Below are positions 34,850 through 44,044 of a DNA stretch of 64,000 nt, piece by piece. The translations under genes and the position numbers were made by a program. The notes beneath the pieces are model-generated. The model saw only the letters and a program-made list of their open reading frames with translations. It did not search any database and was not told the DNA's origin. The stretch comes from Pseudomonas sp. SCA2728.1_7. GTDB lineage: Bacteria; Pseudomonadota; Gammaproteobacteria; Pseudomonadales; Pseudomonadaceae. Each line of letters starts with the position of its first letter. Positions within the stretch are counted from its first letter, which is position 1. The stretch is from assembly GCF_018138145.1 (NCBI RefSeq), contig NZ_CP073104.1, positions 4,159,001-4,223,000 on the forward strand, written 5' to 3'.

Positions 34850-36448
34850 ATGAATTTCATTCTTTACTCGGACGTCAACGACCGCTCCATCAGCCGAAGT
34901 CTCGGGCGTCCCGAATACAGCTACTACTTCGTGCTCAAGGCTTATCGCCCAGTGCTGGAAAGCCTTGGCCGCGTGCATGTGGTCGCGTCGACTGACGACG
35001 TTGATCCGCTGTATCTGCAATTGCGCCAGGCCGGTCAGGAATGCCTGTTCCTTTCGTTTGCTCCGCCGCATAAAACCCCGATCGGCTTGCAGTGCCCGAT
35101 GGTGTGCGTGATTGCCTGGGAATATGACTCGATCCCCAGCGAATACGCTGACGACGATGTGCGCCAGGACTGGCGCCAGACACTGGCCCGCCATGGCCGG
35201 GTGATTACGTTGTCCACCCATACCGCGCAGGCCATCCGTCGCAGTCTGGGTGAAGATTTCCCCGTGCTGGTATTGCCCACGCCGCTGTGGGAACGCTTCG
35301 CACAGGTGCGGCGAGACTGTCCGAGTGTCCCGGTAAACCCGGGCACCACGTTGCAGATCAAGGGCTGCATCATCGACAGCCATGCGCTGGGACTGTCGGC
35401 CGATGGCTTGATCGCACCGATACTCAGCGAGCAGCAACTGCAAACACTGCAAGTGATCGAGCCCGTGCCGGAGCCGATTGCGGAACCTTTTCCGGCACTG
35501 ACCCTGCGACGGCGCGCTTTCATCACCAAGCATTACTTGGTCGAGGGCTACAGAGCCGTCGCGACAGCCTCCGAGCATCGACCGCTGTTTCTGCTCAAGC
35601 ACAACCTGTTGCAGTGGTATCGCGAAGCCGTCAGTGATTTGCTGCCGGGCTCGGGCCGCGAGAAGGGCCCCGAGTTGCCTGACCCCGTTGCCGAGTCCAT
35701 ACCGTCGGCTGAACACCCACAAGCCTTGCTCCCCGATACCACTCAGCACGTACAGATCGACGTCAGCGGCGTGGTATACGTCAGCGTGTTCAACCCCGAG
35801 GACGGGCGCAAGAACTGGCATCACCTGATCACTGCCTTCTGCTGGGCCATGCGGGATGTCGACGACGCGACGCTGGTGCTGAAAATCACCCAAAACGATC
35901 TGTCGAGCTATTACGTTCATCTCATTACGTTGCTCTCGCAGCTTTCGCCATTCGCCTGTCGCGTGGTGGTCATGCATGGCTATCTGGAAGAAGAGGAATT
36001 CGCCCGGCTGTATGGCGCTGCAAGTTTCTACGTCAATGCGTCGCGCTGCGAAGGGTTGTGCCTGCCGTTGATGGAGTTCATGTCGTGTGCCCGCCCGGTG
36101 ATTGCGCCGAACCACACCGCGATGGGCGATTACATCGACGAACGCGTCGCTTTCATCGTCAAGTCCAGCCGCGAGCCGACCATCTGGCCGGAGGACGTGC
36201 GCATCCTCTATCGCACGCTGCGCCATCGTCCCGACTGGGGATCGTTGAAAACCGCCTACGAGGACAGCTACGCCATGGCCAAAAACCATCCACAGGCTTA
36301 CCTGGCGATGGCCGCTGCCGCTGCTGAGCGGATGCGTGAATACTGCGGTTTTACGCCTGTGCAGCAGCGTGCGGAGGCGTTTTTCGGTCTGAGGGCCAAT
36401 AGCGAAATGACTTCGGTGGCGGTCGAGACCGGAGCAGCCTCATGCTGA
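34850..36448 (+). CDS. Glycosyltransferase (GT4-like), first gene of the CPA completion operon
   Basis: 532 aa. The C-terminal half has GT4 features (VYVSVFNPEDGRKNWHHLI and SRCEGLCLPLMEFMSCARPV). An insert rich in Pro/Glu (about residues 205-300) makes it longer than its neighbour. The opening LGRPEYSYYFVLK is shared word for word with the next gene, so the two are tandem paralogs. Position and order match PA5455 of P. aeruginosa, where PA5455-PA5459 are needed for full CPA synthesis (published work as I recall it). Sugar specificity unknown. Confidence 0.85.
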   Translation: MNFILYSDVNDRSISRSLGRPEYSYYFVLKAYRPVLESLGRVHVVASTDDVDPLYLQLRQAGQECLFLSFAPPHKTPIGLQCPMVCVIAWEYDSIPSEYADDDVRQDWRQTLARHGRVITLSTHTAQAIRRSLGEDFPVLVLPTPLWERFAQVRRDCPSVPVNPGTTLQIKGCIIDSHALGLSADGLIAPILSEQQLQTLQVIEPVPEPIAEPFPALTLRRRAFITKHYLVEGYRAVATASEHRPLFLLKHNLLQWYREAVSDLLPGSGREKGPELPDPVAESIPSAEHPQALLPDTTQHVQIDVSGVVYVSVFNPEDGRKNWHHLITAFCWAMRDVDDATLVLKITQNDLSSYYVHLITLLSQLSPFACRVVVMHGYLEEEEFARLYGAASFYVNASRCEGLCLPLMEFMSCARPVIAPNHTAMGDYIDERVAFIVKSSREPTIWPEDVRILYRTLRHRPDWGSLKTAYEDSYAMAKNHPQAYLAMAAAAAERMREYCGFTPVQQRAEAFFGLRANSEMTSVAVETGAASC

Positions 36449-37746
36449 TCATCATTCATTCGGAAACCAACAAGAGCAATATCCAGCAGAACCTCGGCCG
36501 GCCGGAGTACAGCTACTACTTCGTGCTCAAGGAGTTTCGCCCCGTTCTCGAACGAATCGGTCAGGTGATTGAAGTCAGTAACCCTGACGAGCTGGTGGAT
36601 CGTTTGTATTTCGATTGCTTGAGCCGGGGCGAGGACTGCGTCTTTCTGTCATTCTCGCCGCCGCATCGCACGCCCATTCATTACGCATGCCCGACCATCC
36701 CGGTGTTCGCTTGGGAATTCAGCACCATTCCGACTGAAAGCTGGCAGGGCGAATCCCGCCACGATTGGCGTGTGGTGCTGCAGGCGTGTGGCCGGGCGAT
36801 TACGCATTCAACGTTCACGGTGAACGCGGTGCGCGACGTGATGGGGGCGGACTATCCGATCTGCGCGATCCCGGCTCCGGTGTGGGATCGCTTTGCCGCT
36901 CGCGGTGAGCAATTGACCAAGCGTCCGGTGGTTGACCTTGTGACGTTGAACCTGCGCGGATTGCTGATCGACAGTCGTCGCACGGACTTGCGGCCGTATG
37001 GCCCACCGCGATTGCGCGAAGGAACGCCGATGTCCTTTGCAGGACCGCCAGAGGATTGCCAATTGCAGCTGGAAGGCGTGGTCTACACCTCGGTGTTCAA
37101 CCCATACGACGGCCGCAAGAATTGGCAGGATATGGTCAGCGCGTTCTGCACCACGTTTCGCGACATCAGCGACGTGACCCTGGTGCTCAAGCTGACCCAC
37201 CATGACATCGCCGATGCGCTGAGCGACATGCTGCATCACTTGTACAAGAACCAGTCGTATCAGTGTCGGATCGTGCTGATCCATGGTTATCTGGCGGATG
37301 CCGATTACGAAGCCCTGGTGCAGGCCACCAGTTACGTGGTCAATAGTTCTTACGGTGAAGGACAGTGCCTGCCGTTGATGGAGTTCATGTCTTGCGGCAA
37401 ACCGGCGATTGCGCCGTTGAACACCGCGATGGCCGATTATGTGAGCAGCGATAATGCATTTATCGTCGACTTCACCGAAGAGCTCACCGCCTGGCCTCAT
37501 GACCCGCGTGCGGCCTATCGCACGATGCGTTACATCACCGATTGGGATTCGCTGTGTCTGGCGTATCGCGCCAGCTATGACGTGGCAAAAACCGATGAGC
37601 CGCGTTACGCCGCGATGTCCGCCGAGGCGATTCGCAGTCTGCAGCGATTCTGTAGTCAGGCCAGTACCGAGCAGAGATTGCGCGATTTTTTTGTGCAGCC
37701 ACTGCAAGCCCGCGGATCGTTGCCTGCGCAAGTCACGCTCGCATGA
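36442..37746 (+). CDS. Glycosyltransferase (GT4-like), paralog of the preceding gene
   Basis: 434 aa. Shares LGRPEYSYYFVLK, VYTSVFNPYDGRKNWQDMV and GEGQCLPLMEFMSCGKPAI with the preceding protein but lacks its middle insert. It starts 7 bp inside the end of that gene. Corresponds by order to PA5456. Likely adds a sugar at the end or base of the rhamnan rather than the repeat, because the repeat enzymes are WbpX/Y/Z; that is inference. Confidence 0.85.
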   Translation: MLIIIHSETNKSNIQQNLGRPEYSYYFVLKEFRPVLERIGQVIEVSNPDELVDRLYFDCLSRGEDCVFLSFSPPHRTPIHYACPTIPVFAWEFSTIPTESWQGESRHDWRVVLQACGRAITHSTFTVNAVRDVMGADYPICAIPAPVWDRFAARGEQLTKRPVVDLVTLNLRGLLIDSRRTDLRPYGPPRLREGTPMSFAGPPEDCQLQLEGVVYTSVFNPYDGRKNWQDMVSAFCTTFRDISDVTLVLKLTHHDIADALSDMLHHLYKNQSYQCRIVLIHGYLADADYEALVQATSYVVNSSYGEGQCLPLMEFMSCGKPAIAPLNTAMADYVSSDNAFIVDFTEELTAWPHDPRAAYRTMRYITDWDSLCLAYRASYDVAKTDEPRYAAMSAEAIRSLQRFCSQASTEQRLRDFFVQPLQARGSLPAQVTLA

Positions 37747-38615
37747 TCCGGCGTCTGCTCGCGCGATGGCGTCCGACGCGTGCCGCGCAACCGCTGTCGG
37801 CACCGTCGGCCAAGGTGTCGCCTCGCGACGTCGGTTTACATGACGCCGTGCTTGACGGTTGGTTCTTGAATGACAGCGGCGAGTTGCTCAAGGGCTTTGC
37901 GATCAGCGCCGACGATACGTTGCTGGATGTCGGTTGCGGCGAAGGCGTGGCGACCCTGTTTGCCGTGCGTCAGGGCGCTTCGGTGATTTTTACCGACAGC
38001 GAACACGCCAAGGTGCGCGAGCTCGCACGGCAGGTCGAAGCGCAAAGCGGCAAAGCCAGTCTGGGGCTGGTCAGCAATAGTCTGCCGCTGCCACTGGCTG
38101 ACGGCTGCGCCAGTAAAGTGGTGTGCATGGAGGTGCTGGAGCACATTGACCAGCCCCAACCGTTCATGGCCGAACTGGTGCGGATGGGGCGCCCGGGTGC
38201 GCAATATCTGTTCAGCGTGCCGGCACCGGTGGGCGAACACCTGCAAAAAGGCATTGCCCCGGACAGTTACTATCAGTCGCCCAACCATGTGCAGATTTTC
38301 ACCCCGGAGCGTTTCGCTGCGCTGGTAGAAGAGGCCGGTCTGGTGATCGAACATCGTCAGGCCAGCGGATTCTTCTGGGTGATGGGCATGATCTTTTTCT
38401 GGGCCGGCGAACGGGCTGCCGGGCGTGACCCGGGCGGTGCGGTGCGTGACCGGATTCAGGAGCCCTTCATGCCATTGATGGAGGGCTGGGCCAAGACCTG
38501 GCAAGACCTGCTCGCTCAACCGGGCGGACTGGCGATCAAGCAGACGCTTGACCGCTTCATGCCCAAGAGCCAGGTGATCATCGCCCGCAAGCCGGTTGTG
38601 GGGGAGGCACCATGA
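37743..38615 (+). CDS. SAM-dependent methyltransferase (CPA operon, first copy)
   Basis: 290 aa class I methyltransferase. SAM loop LDVGCGEG at 61-68, acidic residue in IFTDSEHA, and motif VVCMEVLEHIDQPQPFM. A short basic leader precedes the domain. It is a paralog of the gene at 39760 (shared GWF, ELLKGF-like opening, SADDTLLDVGCG and the ending KSQVIIARKP). By order it matches PA5457. It probably O-methylates a rhamnose, perhaps as chain terminator. It overlaps the preceding stop by four bases. Confidence 0.87.
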   Translation: MIRRLLARWRPTRAAQPLSAPSAKVSPRDVGLHDAVLDGWFLNDSGELLKGFAISADDTLLDVGCGEGVATLFAVRQGASVIFTDSEHAKVRELARQVEAQSGKASLGLVSNSLPLPLADGCASKVVCMEVLEHIDQPQPFMAELVRMGRPGAQYLFSVPAPVGEHLQKGIAPDSYYQSPNHVQIFTPERFAALVEEAGLVIEHRQASGFFWVMGMIFFWAGERAAGRDPGGAVRDRIQEPFMPLMEGWAKTWQDLLAQPGGLAIKQTLDRFMPKSQVIIARKPVVGEAP

Positions 38616-39766
38616 GCGGCAAACGGATCATGGACATTGAAGTGCTGCGCGCAGTTGCCGTATTGGGCGTGCTGTTCCATCACCTGCAGGGGAGCCTGTT
38701 CACCGATGTCGTGCCGTCGCTGGAAAAGATCCATGCCTGGGCGCAGCCGTGGTGGGGGGTCGATCTGTTTTTCGCCATCTCCGGGTTTGTCATTGCCCGA
38801 AGCCTGATCCCGGCGCTGCAAGGCTGTACAACCCGCCAGGAATACTGGCAGCAGACACGCAATTTCTGGCTGCGCCGGGTTTTCCGGTTATTGCCGTCGG
38901 CCTGGCTATGGCTGGCGCTGATGTTGCTGGCGTGCGTGTTTCTCAATCGTTCGGGGGCGTTCGGTACGTTGTCCGCCAACCTGCAAGCGACGCTGGCGGG
39001 GGTGTTGCAGTACGCCAACTTGCGTTTTGCCGACAGCTTCTTCCGGTACGAGTACGGCAGCAGTTTCGTCTACTGGAGCCTGGCACTGGAGGAGCAGTTC
39101 TATCTGCTGTTCCCGCTGCTGATTCTGCTCTGTCGCAAACATCTGGTGTGGGCATTGCTGGCGCTGGTCGCCGTGCAGATTTTCACCCTGCGCACGCCGT
39201 TGCTGATGGTGGTGCGGACTGATGCGCTGGCCCTCGGTGTATTGCTGGCGATGTGGAGTGCGCAGCCGAGTTATCAGCGTTGGCGGCCGAATTTTCTCGA
39301 TCGGCCATGGGTCGGGATGTCGGCATTGATTCTGCTCGGCGCACTGTTGAGTTTCCTGGCCACCGATCGCTTCACGTTCGCCTGGTACCGCATCGGTTCA
39401 ATCGCCGTACTGAGCGCAGTACTGGTGTGGATCGCATCCTATGACCGCAATTACCTGATGCCCGCTGGCGCGATGCAGCGGCTGCTGGGGTGGGTCGGCA
39501 GCCGGTCCTACGGCATCTACCTGATTCACATACCCGCTTATCAATTGGTGCGTGAGCTGATCTTTCGCTTGCAGAGCGCCGGTCTCTCCAGCCCTGCCGG
39601 CCACCCGGTGCTGACGCTGCTGATCGCTTTCGGCCTGATCGTGTTGCTCAGCGAACTCAATTACCGCTTGGTCGAAATGCCCATGCGCAACCGTGGTGCC
39701 GCGCTCGTGCGACGCCTCGGTGCGCCCCGATCCACCGTCCCGTCCTCTGGAGCCACCTCATGCTGA
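38612..39766 (+). CDS. Acyltransferase 3 family membrane protein
   Basis: 384 aa, about ten hydrophobic segments, cytoplasmic membrane. Family hallmarks: the N-terminal RAVAVLGVLFHHL with the conserved histidine pair H23-H24, GVDLFFAISGFVIARSL, and FWLRRVFRLLP. It is expected to O-acylate (for example acetylate) the polysaccharide or its lipid-linked form. By order it matches PA5458. It overlaps both neighbours by a few bases. Confidence 0.9.
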   Translation: MSGKRIMDIEVLRAVAVLGVLFHHLQGSLFTDVVPSLEKIHAWAQPWWGVDLFFAISGFVIARSLIPALQGCTTRQEYWQQTRNFWLRRVFRLLPSAWLWLALMLLACVFLNRSGAFGTLSANLQATLAGVLQYANLRFADSFFRYEYGSSFVYWSLALEEQFYLLFPLLILLCRKHLVWALLALVAVQIFTLRTPLLMVVRTDALALGVLLAMWSAQPSYQRWRPNFLDRPWVGMSALILLGALLSFLATDRFTFAWYRIGSIAVLSAVLVWIASYDRNYLMPAGAMQRLLGWVGSRSYGIYLIHIPAYQLVRELIFRLQSAGLSSPAGHPVLTLLIAFGLIVLLSELNYRLVEMPMRNRGAALVRRLGAPRSTVPSSGATSC

Positions 39767-40587
39767 GCCTACTGAAGAAACTCACGGCGGCGACGCCAGC
39801 ACCGGCGCCCACGCAGGCAGTGGAACCGGTCGCCAGCAAGGTCGATCCGTACATGCTCGGCCTGTACGATGCCAAGCTCAGCGGCTGGTTCAACCAGGAA
39901 ACCAACGAGCTGTTCAAAGGCTTTGTGGTGTCTGCCGATGACACCCTGCTTGATGTTGGCTGCGGTGATGGCGGCAACGTGCATTTTTGCGGCATGCGCG
40001 GGGCGAAGATCATCATCGCCGACATCGACGGCGCCAAGGTCGAAGCGACTCGTCAGCGCCTGAGCGATACGCCGGCACGGGACATCGAATGCCACGTCAC
40101 CGATTGCAATCCGTTGCCGATCGCCGACGGCACCGCAACGCGCGTGGTCTCCACCGAAGTCATCGAGCATGTCGATGATCCGGCGCAGTTCCTCGCCGAA
40201 CTGGTGCGTGTCGGCAAACCGGGTGCCTTGTACTTGCTGAGCGTGCCGCACCCAAGCTCCGAAGACTTGCAGAAAGATATCGCCGCGGCCGAGTATTTCC
40301 AGAAGCCCAATCACATTCGCATCATCAGCGAAGAGCAGTTCAAGGCGCTGGTCAGCGAGGCCGGGCTGGAGATAATCAGCCACAGTCAGTACGGTTTTTA
40401 CTGGTCGATGTGGATGCTGCTGTTCTGGGAAGCCAAGGTCGATTTCAACAACCCGGATCATCCGCTGCTCAATCACTGGGCCGACACCTGGCAAGCGGTG
40501 CTGGACTCGCCGCGTGGCGCGCAGATCAAACAGGCGCTCGATGCGGTGGTTGCGAAGAGCCAGGTGATCATCGCCCGCAAACCCTGA
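39760..40587 (+). CDS. SAM-dependent methyltransferase (CPA operon, second copy)
   Basis: 275 aa. SAM loop LDVGCGDG about 64-71, IIIADIDGAKVEATRQRL, and VVSTEVIEHVDDPAQFLAE. Closely similar in plan to the methyltransferase at 37743, with the same ending KSQVIIARKP, so a duplication within the operon separated by the acyltransferase gene. By order it matches PA5459. Last gene before a REP element. Confidence 0.87.
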   Translation: MLSLLKKLTAATPAPAPTQAVEPVASKVDPYMLGLYDAKLSGWFNQETNELFKGFVVSADDTLLDVGCGDGGNVHFCGMRGAKIIIADIDGAKVEATRQRLSDTPARDIECHVTDCNPLPIADGTATRVVSTEVIEHVDDPAQFLAELVRVGKPGALYLLSVPHPSSEDLQKDIAAAEYFQKPNHIRIISEEQFKALVSEAGLEIISHSQYGFYWSMWMLLFWEAKVDFNNPDHPLLNHWADTWQAVLDSPRGAQIKQALDAVVAKSQVIIARKP

Positions 40588-40594
40588 ACCTTTC

Positions 40595-40689
40595 CCCTGT
40601 GGGAGCGAGCCTGCTCGCGAAGAGGCCGTGTCAGTCGCCATCGTGGTTGAATGACAAATGCCATCGCGAGCAGGCACGCTCCCACAGGG
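40595..40689. repeat. REP pair (REPIN)
   Basis: Inverted arms CCCTGTGGGAGCGAGCCTGC (from 40595) and GCAGGCACGCTCCCACAGGG-type arm (to 40689) around a 45-bp centre. It lies between the CPA operon end and the next lipoprotein gene. Confidence 0.85.
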
Positions 40690-40734
40690 TTTTGTGTACC
40701 CTTGCAGCCTTGTGGTGTCAGGGGGTTGGAAGGT

Positions 40735-41919
40735 ATGCGACTTATTGTGGGTCTGTTCTTGGGCATCTTGCTTGTGGGTTGCAAGCAGCAAGACGCGCCA
40801 CCCCTCGACCAACAACTCTACATCTGGCAACGTCAATGGACGCCGGCCCACGAGGCGGCGCTGCGTGACAGTCGCCAGGATTTCTCAACGCTACGCGTCC
40901 TCGCACTGCAAGCCTTTCCAAATGCCGGTTGGAGCCGCGCGCGGATCGATGCGCAATTATTGAAAGCCGATGGCCGTCCATTGATAGCCGTGATTCGTCT
41001 CGACGGCCAGCTCAAGTCGCTGGATCAGGAGCAGGTCACCGCGCAGATTCTGCAGGTGCTCGCCGATTGGCAGGCGCAAGGTCTGACGCTGAGCGGCGTC
41101 GAGATTGATCACGACGCCGGTAACGCGCGCTTGCCGGCCTACGCTGAATTCCTCAAACATCTGCGCGTGGCATTGCCGACGGACATCCCGCTAAGCATCA
41201 CCGCGCTGCCAGCCTGGCTCGATAGTTCGCAATTGCCCGTACTCCTGCAAACCGTCGACAGCAGCGTGCTGCAAGTCCACGCCGTCAGTGACCCGCGTCG
41301 AGGGCTCTTCGATTCCGATCAGGCGTCGAAGTGGGCCAAGGCCTGGGCGCGAATCACCGATAAACCTTTTTATCTCGCGCTGCCGGCTTACGGCGTCGCG
41401 CTGTTGCCGGATGACGGCGGGGCGCCGGTGGTGGAAAGCGAGGTGCAACTTGAGCGCGGTGGCGAGCGCCAGGAACTGCTCGCCGATCCGCTGCAATTGA
41501 GCCAACTCGGTCAGGCATTGCGCGCAGACCCGCCCGCGCATTTGGCCGGTCTGATCTGGTTTCGCCTGCCGCTGGCCAATGACCGCCGCGCCTGGAGTCT
41601 GACCACCCTGCGCGCAGTCGCCCGTGGTGAGCAACTCGCCAGTCAGCTCGGCGTGACGTTGAGCGAACACGACGGTCTCTACGACATCAGACTCGACAAC
41701 CCCGGCAATCTCGACAGTGCCTGGCCCGCGCGGATCACGCTGAAGGCGCAAAGCTGTGAAGGCGCCGATGCGCTCGCCGGTTACTCGTTGCAACAAAGCC
41801 CGGATCTGCTTACCTTCACCCGCCTGCGCGACGGCCGATTGCCGGCGGGCGGACAACGCGCCATCGGTTGGGCGCGTTGCGCAAATATTGATCAAGGAGG
41901 TTCGCATGTTGACCCGTAA
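40735..41919 (+). CDS. DUF3142-like lipoprotein, function unknown
   Basis: 394 aa. Start set at the ATG (40735-40737) because MRLIVGLFLGILLVGCKQQ is a lipoprotein signal with the lipobox Cys16; the longer upstream frame runs through the REP element. The body contains LYIWQRQWTP, LTLSGVEIDHDAGNARLPAY and LPLSITALPAWL, a TIM-barrel-like glycosidase pattern typical of DUF3142 in my judgement. The stop overlaps the next gene by 14 bp, so the two are coupled. Role unknown; the CPA neighbourhood could be chance. Confidence 0.8.
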   Translation: MRLIVGLFLGILLVGCKQQDAPPLDQQLYIWQRQWTPAHEAALRDSRQDFSTLRVLALQAFPNAGWSRARIDAQLLKADGRPLIAVIRLDGQLKSLDQEQVTAQILQVLADWQAQGLTLSGVEIDHDAGNARLPAYAEFLKHLRVALPTDIPLSITALPAWLDSSQLPVLLQTVDSSVLQVHAVSDPRRGLFDSDQASKWAKAWARITDKPFYLALPAYGVALLPDDGGAPVVESEVQLERGGERQELLADPLQLSQLGQALRADPPAHLAGLIWFRLPLANDRRAWSLTTLRAVARGEQLASQLGVTLSEHDGLYDIRLDNPGNLDSAWPARITLKAQSCEGADALAGYSLQQSPDLLTFTRLRDGRLPAGGQRAIGWARCANIDQGGSHVDP

Positions 41920-44044
41920 CTGGCCCCGCCATCTGCTCTGCCTGAGCCTCTGCCTGCCGCTGGGTTCGGCGTTCGCCTGCGGGCCGGATTTCCCCATGCG
42001 CCTGCTCGACAATCGCGGGCAGACCCTCGCGGATCTGCCTGAGGGCAACTTCAACTTCGAACTCAGCCGCCTCGGCAAAACCATCGCCGGGCTGAAAAAC
42101 GTCACTGCGGCGACGCACAATCCCAACGATATGTACGGTGAAGAAAACGCGGCGGCCGAGGCTCGGGAAAAGGCTGAACAGGCCGGACTGAGCGCCGAGC
42201 AGCAAGCGTTGGTCAAACAACTGCGCGGTCTGACCGATGCCCATCAGGTCGAGGCGCAGGGCGCCAGTCTGCCGACGGAAATCCGTTTCTACGTGGCAGG
42301 TGCAGTGGCATTTGCCACAGGTGATCATCAACTTGCCGTCGGGTATTTCAACAAGCTGCTGGCCCTGCCGGCAGATCAGCGTCCGTTGCGCAGCACGTGG
42401 GCGGCGTATTCGATGGGGCGTACCTGGTTCGCGATGAGCAGCGAAGGTGGGGATGCGGTCGAGGCGCTGGAGCGATCGCGTGACGCGTTCCGCCAGGCCC
42501 GGCAACTGAGCATCGACGGTTTCAGCGATCCGCTGGAGTTGGGTGTTGCCAGCCTCGGTGAAGAGGCGCGGGTGTTGCGCACGGCTGGCGACTGGAGCGG
42601 CGCCATCGAATTGTACGAAGCACAGAACCTGCACGGCTCGGCCGTGGGTTACACCTCGCTCAAGCAATTGATGAATGAACTGGCGGAGTTGCCCGCGGCC
42701 GAACTGGCCGAGTTGCTGCAGCACAAAGCCGTGCAGCAACTGGTCACGGCATCGCTGGTCAGCCGCCAGGGCTGGGCGTTTGGCGATGAGCCGCCGAACG
42801 AGAAAAAACTGGTCAAGCTGCTGCAAAACAGCACCCGTGGCAGCCTCGACAATGCTGATCGTCTGGCGGCGATGAGTTATCAACAAGGTGATTACGCCAG
42901 CGCCAAAGCTTTCCTTGGAAACGCCGGTGACGGCGGACTGGCATGGTGGCTACGGGCGAAACTGGCGGTGCGTGACGGCGATAAAAATGCCGCGGCCGCC
43001 GCCTATTCGAAAGCCGCGCAGGCCTTCCCGCAGAGCGAAGACTGGGGTTACCGGCGCACACCGGACTGGGCGTATGAAGCCGTTCAGCCGAAGTGCCGGG
43101 TCGAGGGCGAAAGTGCGATTCTTGCCTTGCAGCGCGGCGAGTATCTGCAAGCGTTCGTGCAGTTGTATCGCAGCAACAGTGTCTATTGGTTCGATGCCGC
43201 GAGCGTGGCCGAGCGCGTGCTGACGCTCGAAGAACTGCAAAAGTACGTCGATGACAACGTCCCGGCGCCGCCGGCGTTGACCCAGCAGGAGCGCGACAAC
43301 TACGTGCCGCTGCCGGTTGCCGCCAGCCTGCGCAATCTGCTCGGTCGGCGCTTGCTGCGCGAAGGGCATTACGCCGAAGCGGTGGCGTATTTCGATAATC
43401 CCGACCTGCAAAACAAAGCCCGACTCTACGGCGAACAACGGCTCAAGGCCGATGCTGCGTGGTGGCCGAGCAAACGTGCGAGTGCGCTGTACAACGCCGC
43501 GTGGACAGCTCGCGAGTGGGGCATGGACATTCTCGGTTACGAGATGGCGCCGGACTACGCCACGTTCGGTGGCAACTACAGTCTGGAAAGCACGGAGCTG
43601 AAAGTCGGCCCGCTGGTGAGCGAAGCCGAAGTGCAGCGTCAGGCCGCCAGCGAAGCGAAACCGGATCAGCGCTATCACTACCGTTTCGTCGCCACTGAGC
43701 TGGCCGGACGTGCCGCTGACAACCTGCCGCACACCAGTCAGGCGTTTGCCGCTGTGCTGTGCAACGCTGCTGGCTGGAACAGCAGCCTGGAAGATCAGAG
43801 TGCGCTGTATCAGCGTTACATCAAGGAGGGGCCGTTCGTACCGTGGGCGGTGGACTTCGGCAATCAGTGCCCGTACCCGGATTTCGAAAACGCCGACAAG
43901 CGTTACGTCACCCAGGTCACCGATGCTGTGCGCTCGTCGCTGCGGCCGTACAAGTGGCCGGTGCAGATCGGTGCCGTTGTGCTGGTCGCGGCCGCTGCCT
44001 TGCTCTTGATCAGCCGACGCCAGCGCAAGACCCGCAAAGGCTAA
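41906..44044 (+). CDS. Exported repeat-rich protein with C-terminal membrane anchor, function unknown
   Basis: 712 aa from the ATG at 41906, which has an AAGGAGG ribosome site. N-terminal signal peptide ends near GSAFAC (Cys25 may be lipidated). The middle is helical with TPR-like units (GDHQLAVGYFNKLLALPADQ, AALYNAAWTAREWGMD and others). A single membrane helix near the C-terminus (VQIGAVVLVAAAALLLISRR) is followed by basic residues. I do not recognise a characterised family. It is coupled to the DUF3142 gene and ends by overlapping the convergent lysE gene by 4 bp. Confidence 0.8.
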   Translation: MLTRNWPRHLLCLSLCLPLGSAFACGPDFPMRLLDNRGQTLADLPEGNFNFELSRLGKTIAGLKNVTAATHNPNDMYGEENAAAEAREKAEQAGLSAEQQALVKQLRGLTDAHQVEAQGASLPTEIRFYVAGAVAFATGDHQLAVGYFNKLLALPADQRPLRSTWAAYSMGRTWFAMSSEGGDAVEALERSRDAFRQARQLSIDGFSDPLELGVASLGEEARVLRTAGDWSGAIELYEAQNLHGSAVGYTSLKQLMNELAELPAAELAELLQHKAVQQLVTASLVSRQGWAFGDEPPNEKKLVKLLQNSTRGSLDNADRLAAMSYQQGDYASAKAFLGNAGDGGLAWWLRAKLAVRDGDKNAAAAAYSKAAQAFPQSEDWGYRRTPDWAYEAVQPKCRVEGESAILALQRGEYLQAFVQLYRSNSVYWFDAASVAERVLTLEELQKYVDDNVPAPPALTQQERDNYVPLPVAASLRNLLGRRLLREGHYAEAVAYFDNPDLQNKARLYGEQRLKADAAWWPSKRASALYNAAWTAREWGMDILGYEMAPDYATFGGNYSLESTELKVGPLVSEAEVQRQAASEAKPDQRYHYRFVATELAGRAADNLPHTSQAFAAVLCNAAGWNSSLEDQSALYQRYIKEGPFVPWAVDFGNQCPYPDFENADKRYVTQVTDAVRSSLRPYKWPVQIGAVVLVAAAALLLISRRQRKTRKG

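Noticed and set aside
34835..36289. 484-codon minus-strand frame over the first CPA glycosyltransferase
   Set aside because: Antisense of a gene with clear GT4 motifs and no recognisable domain of its own.
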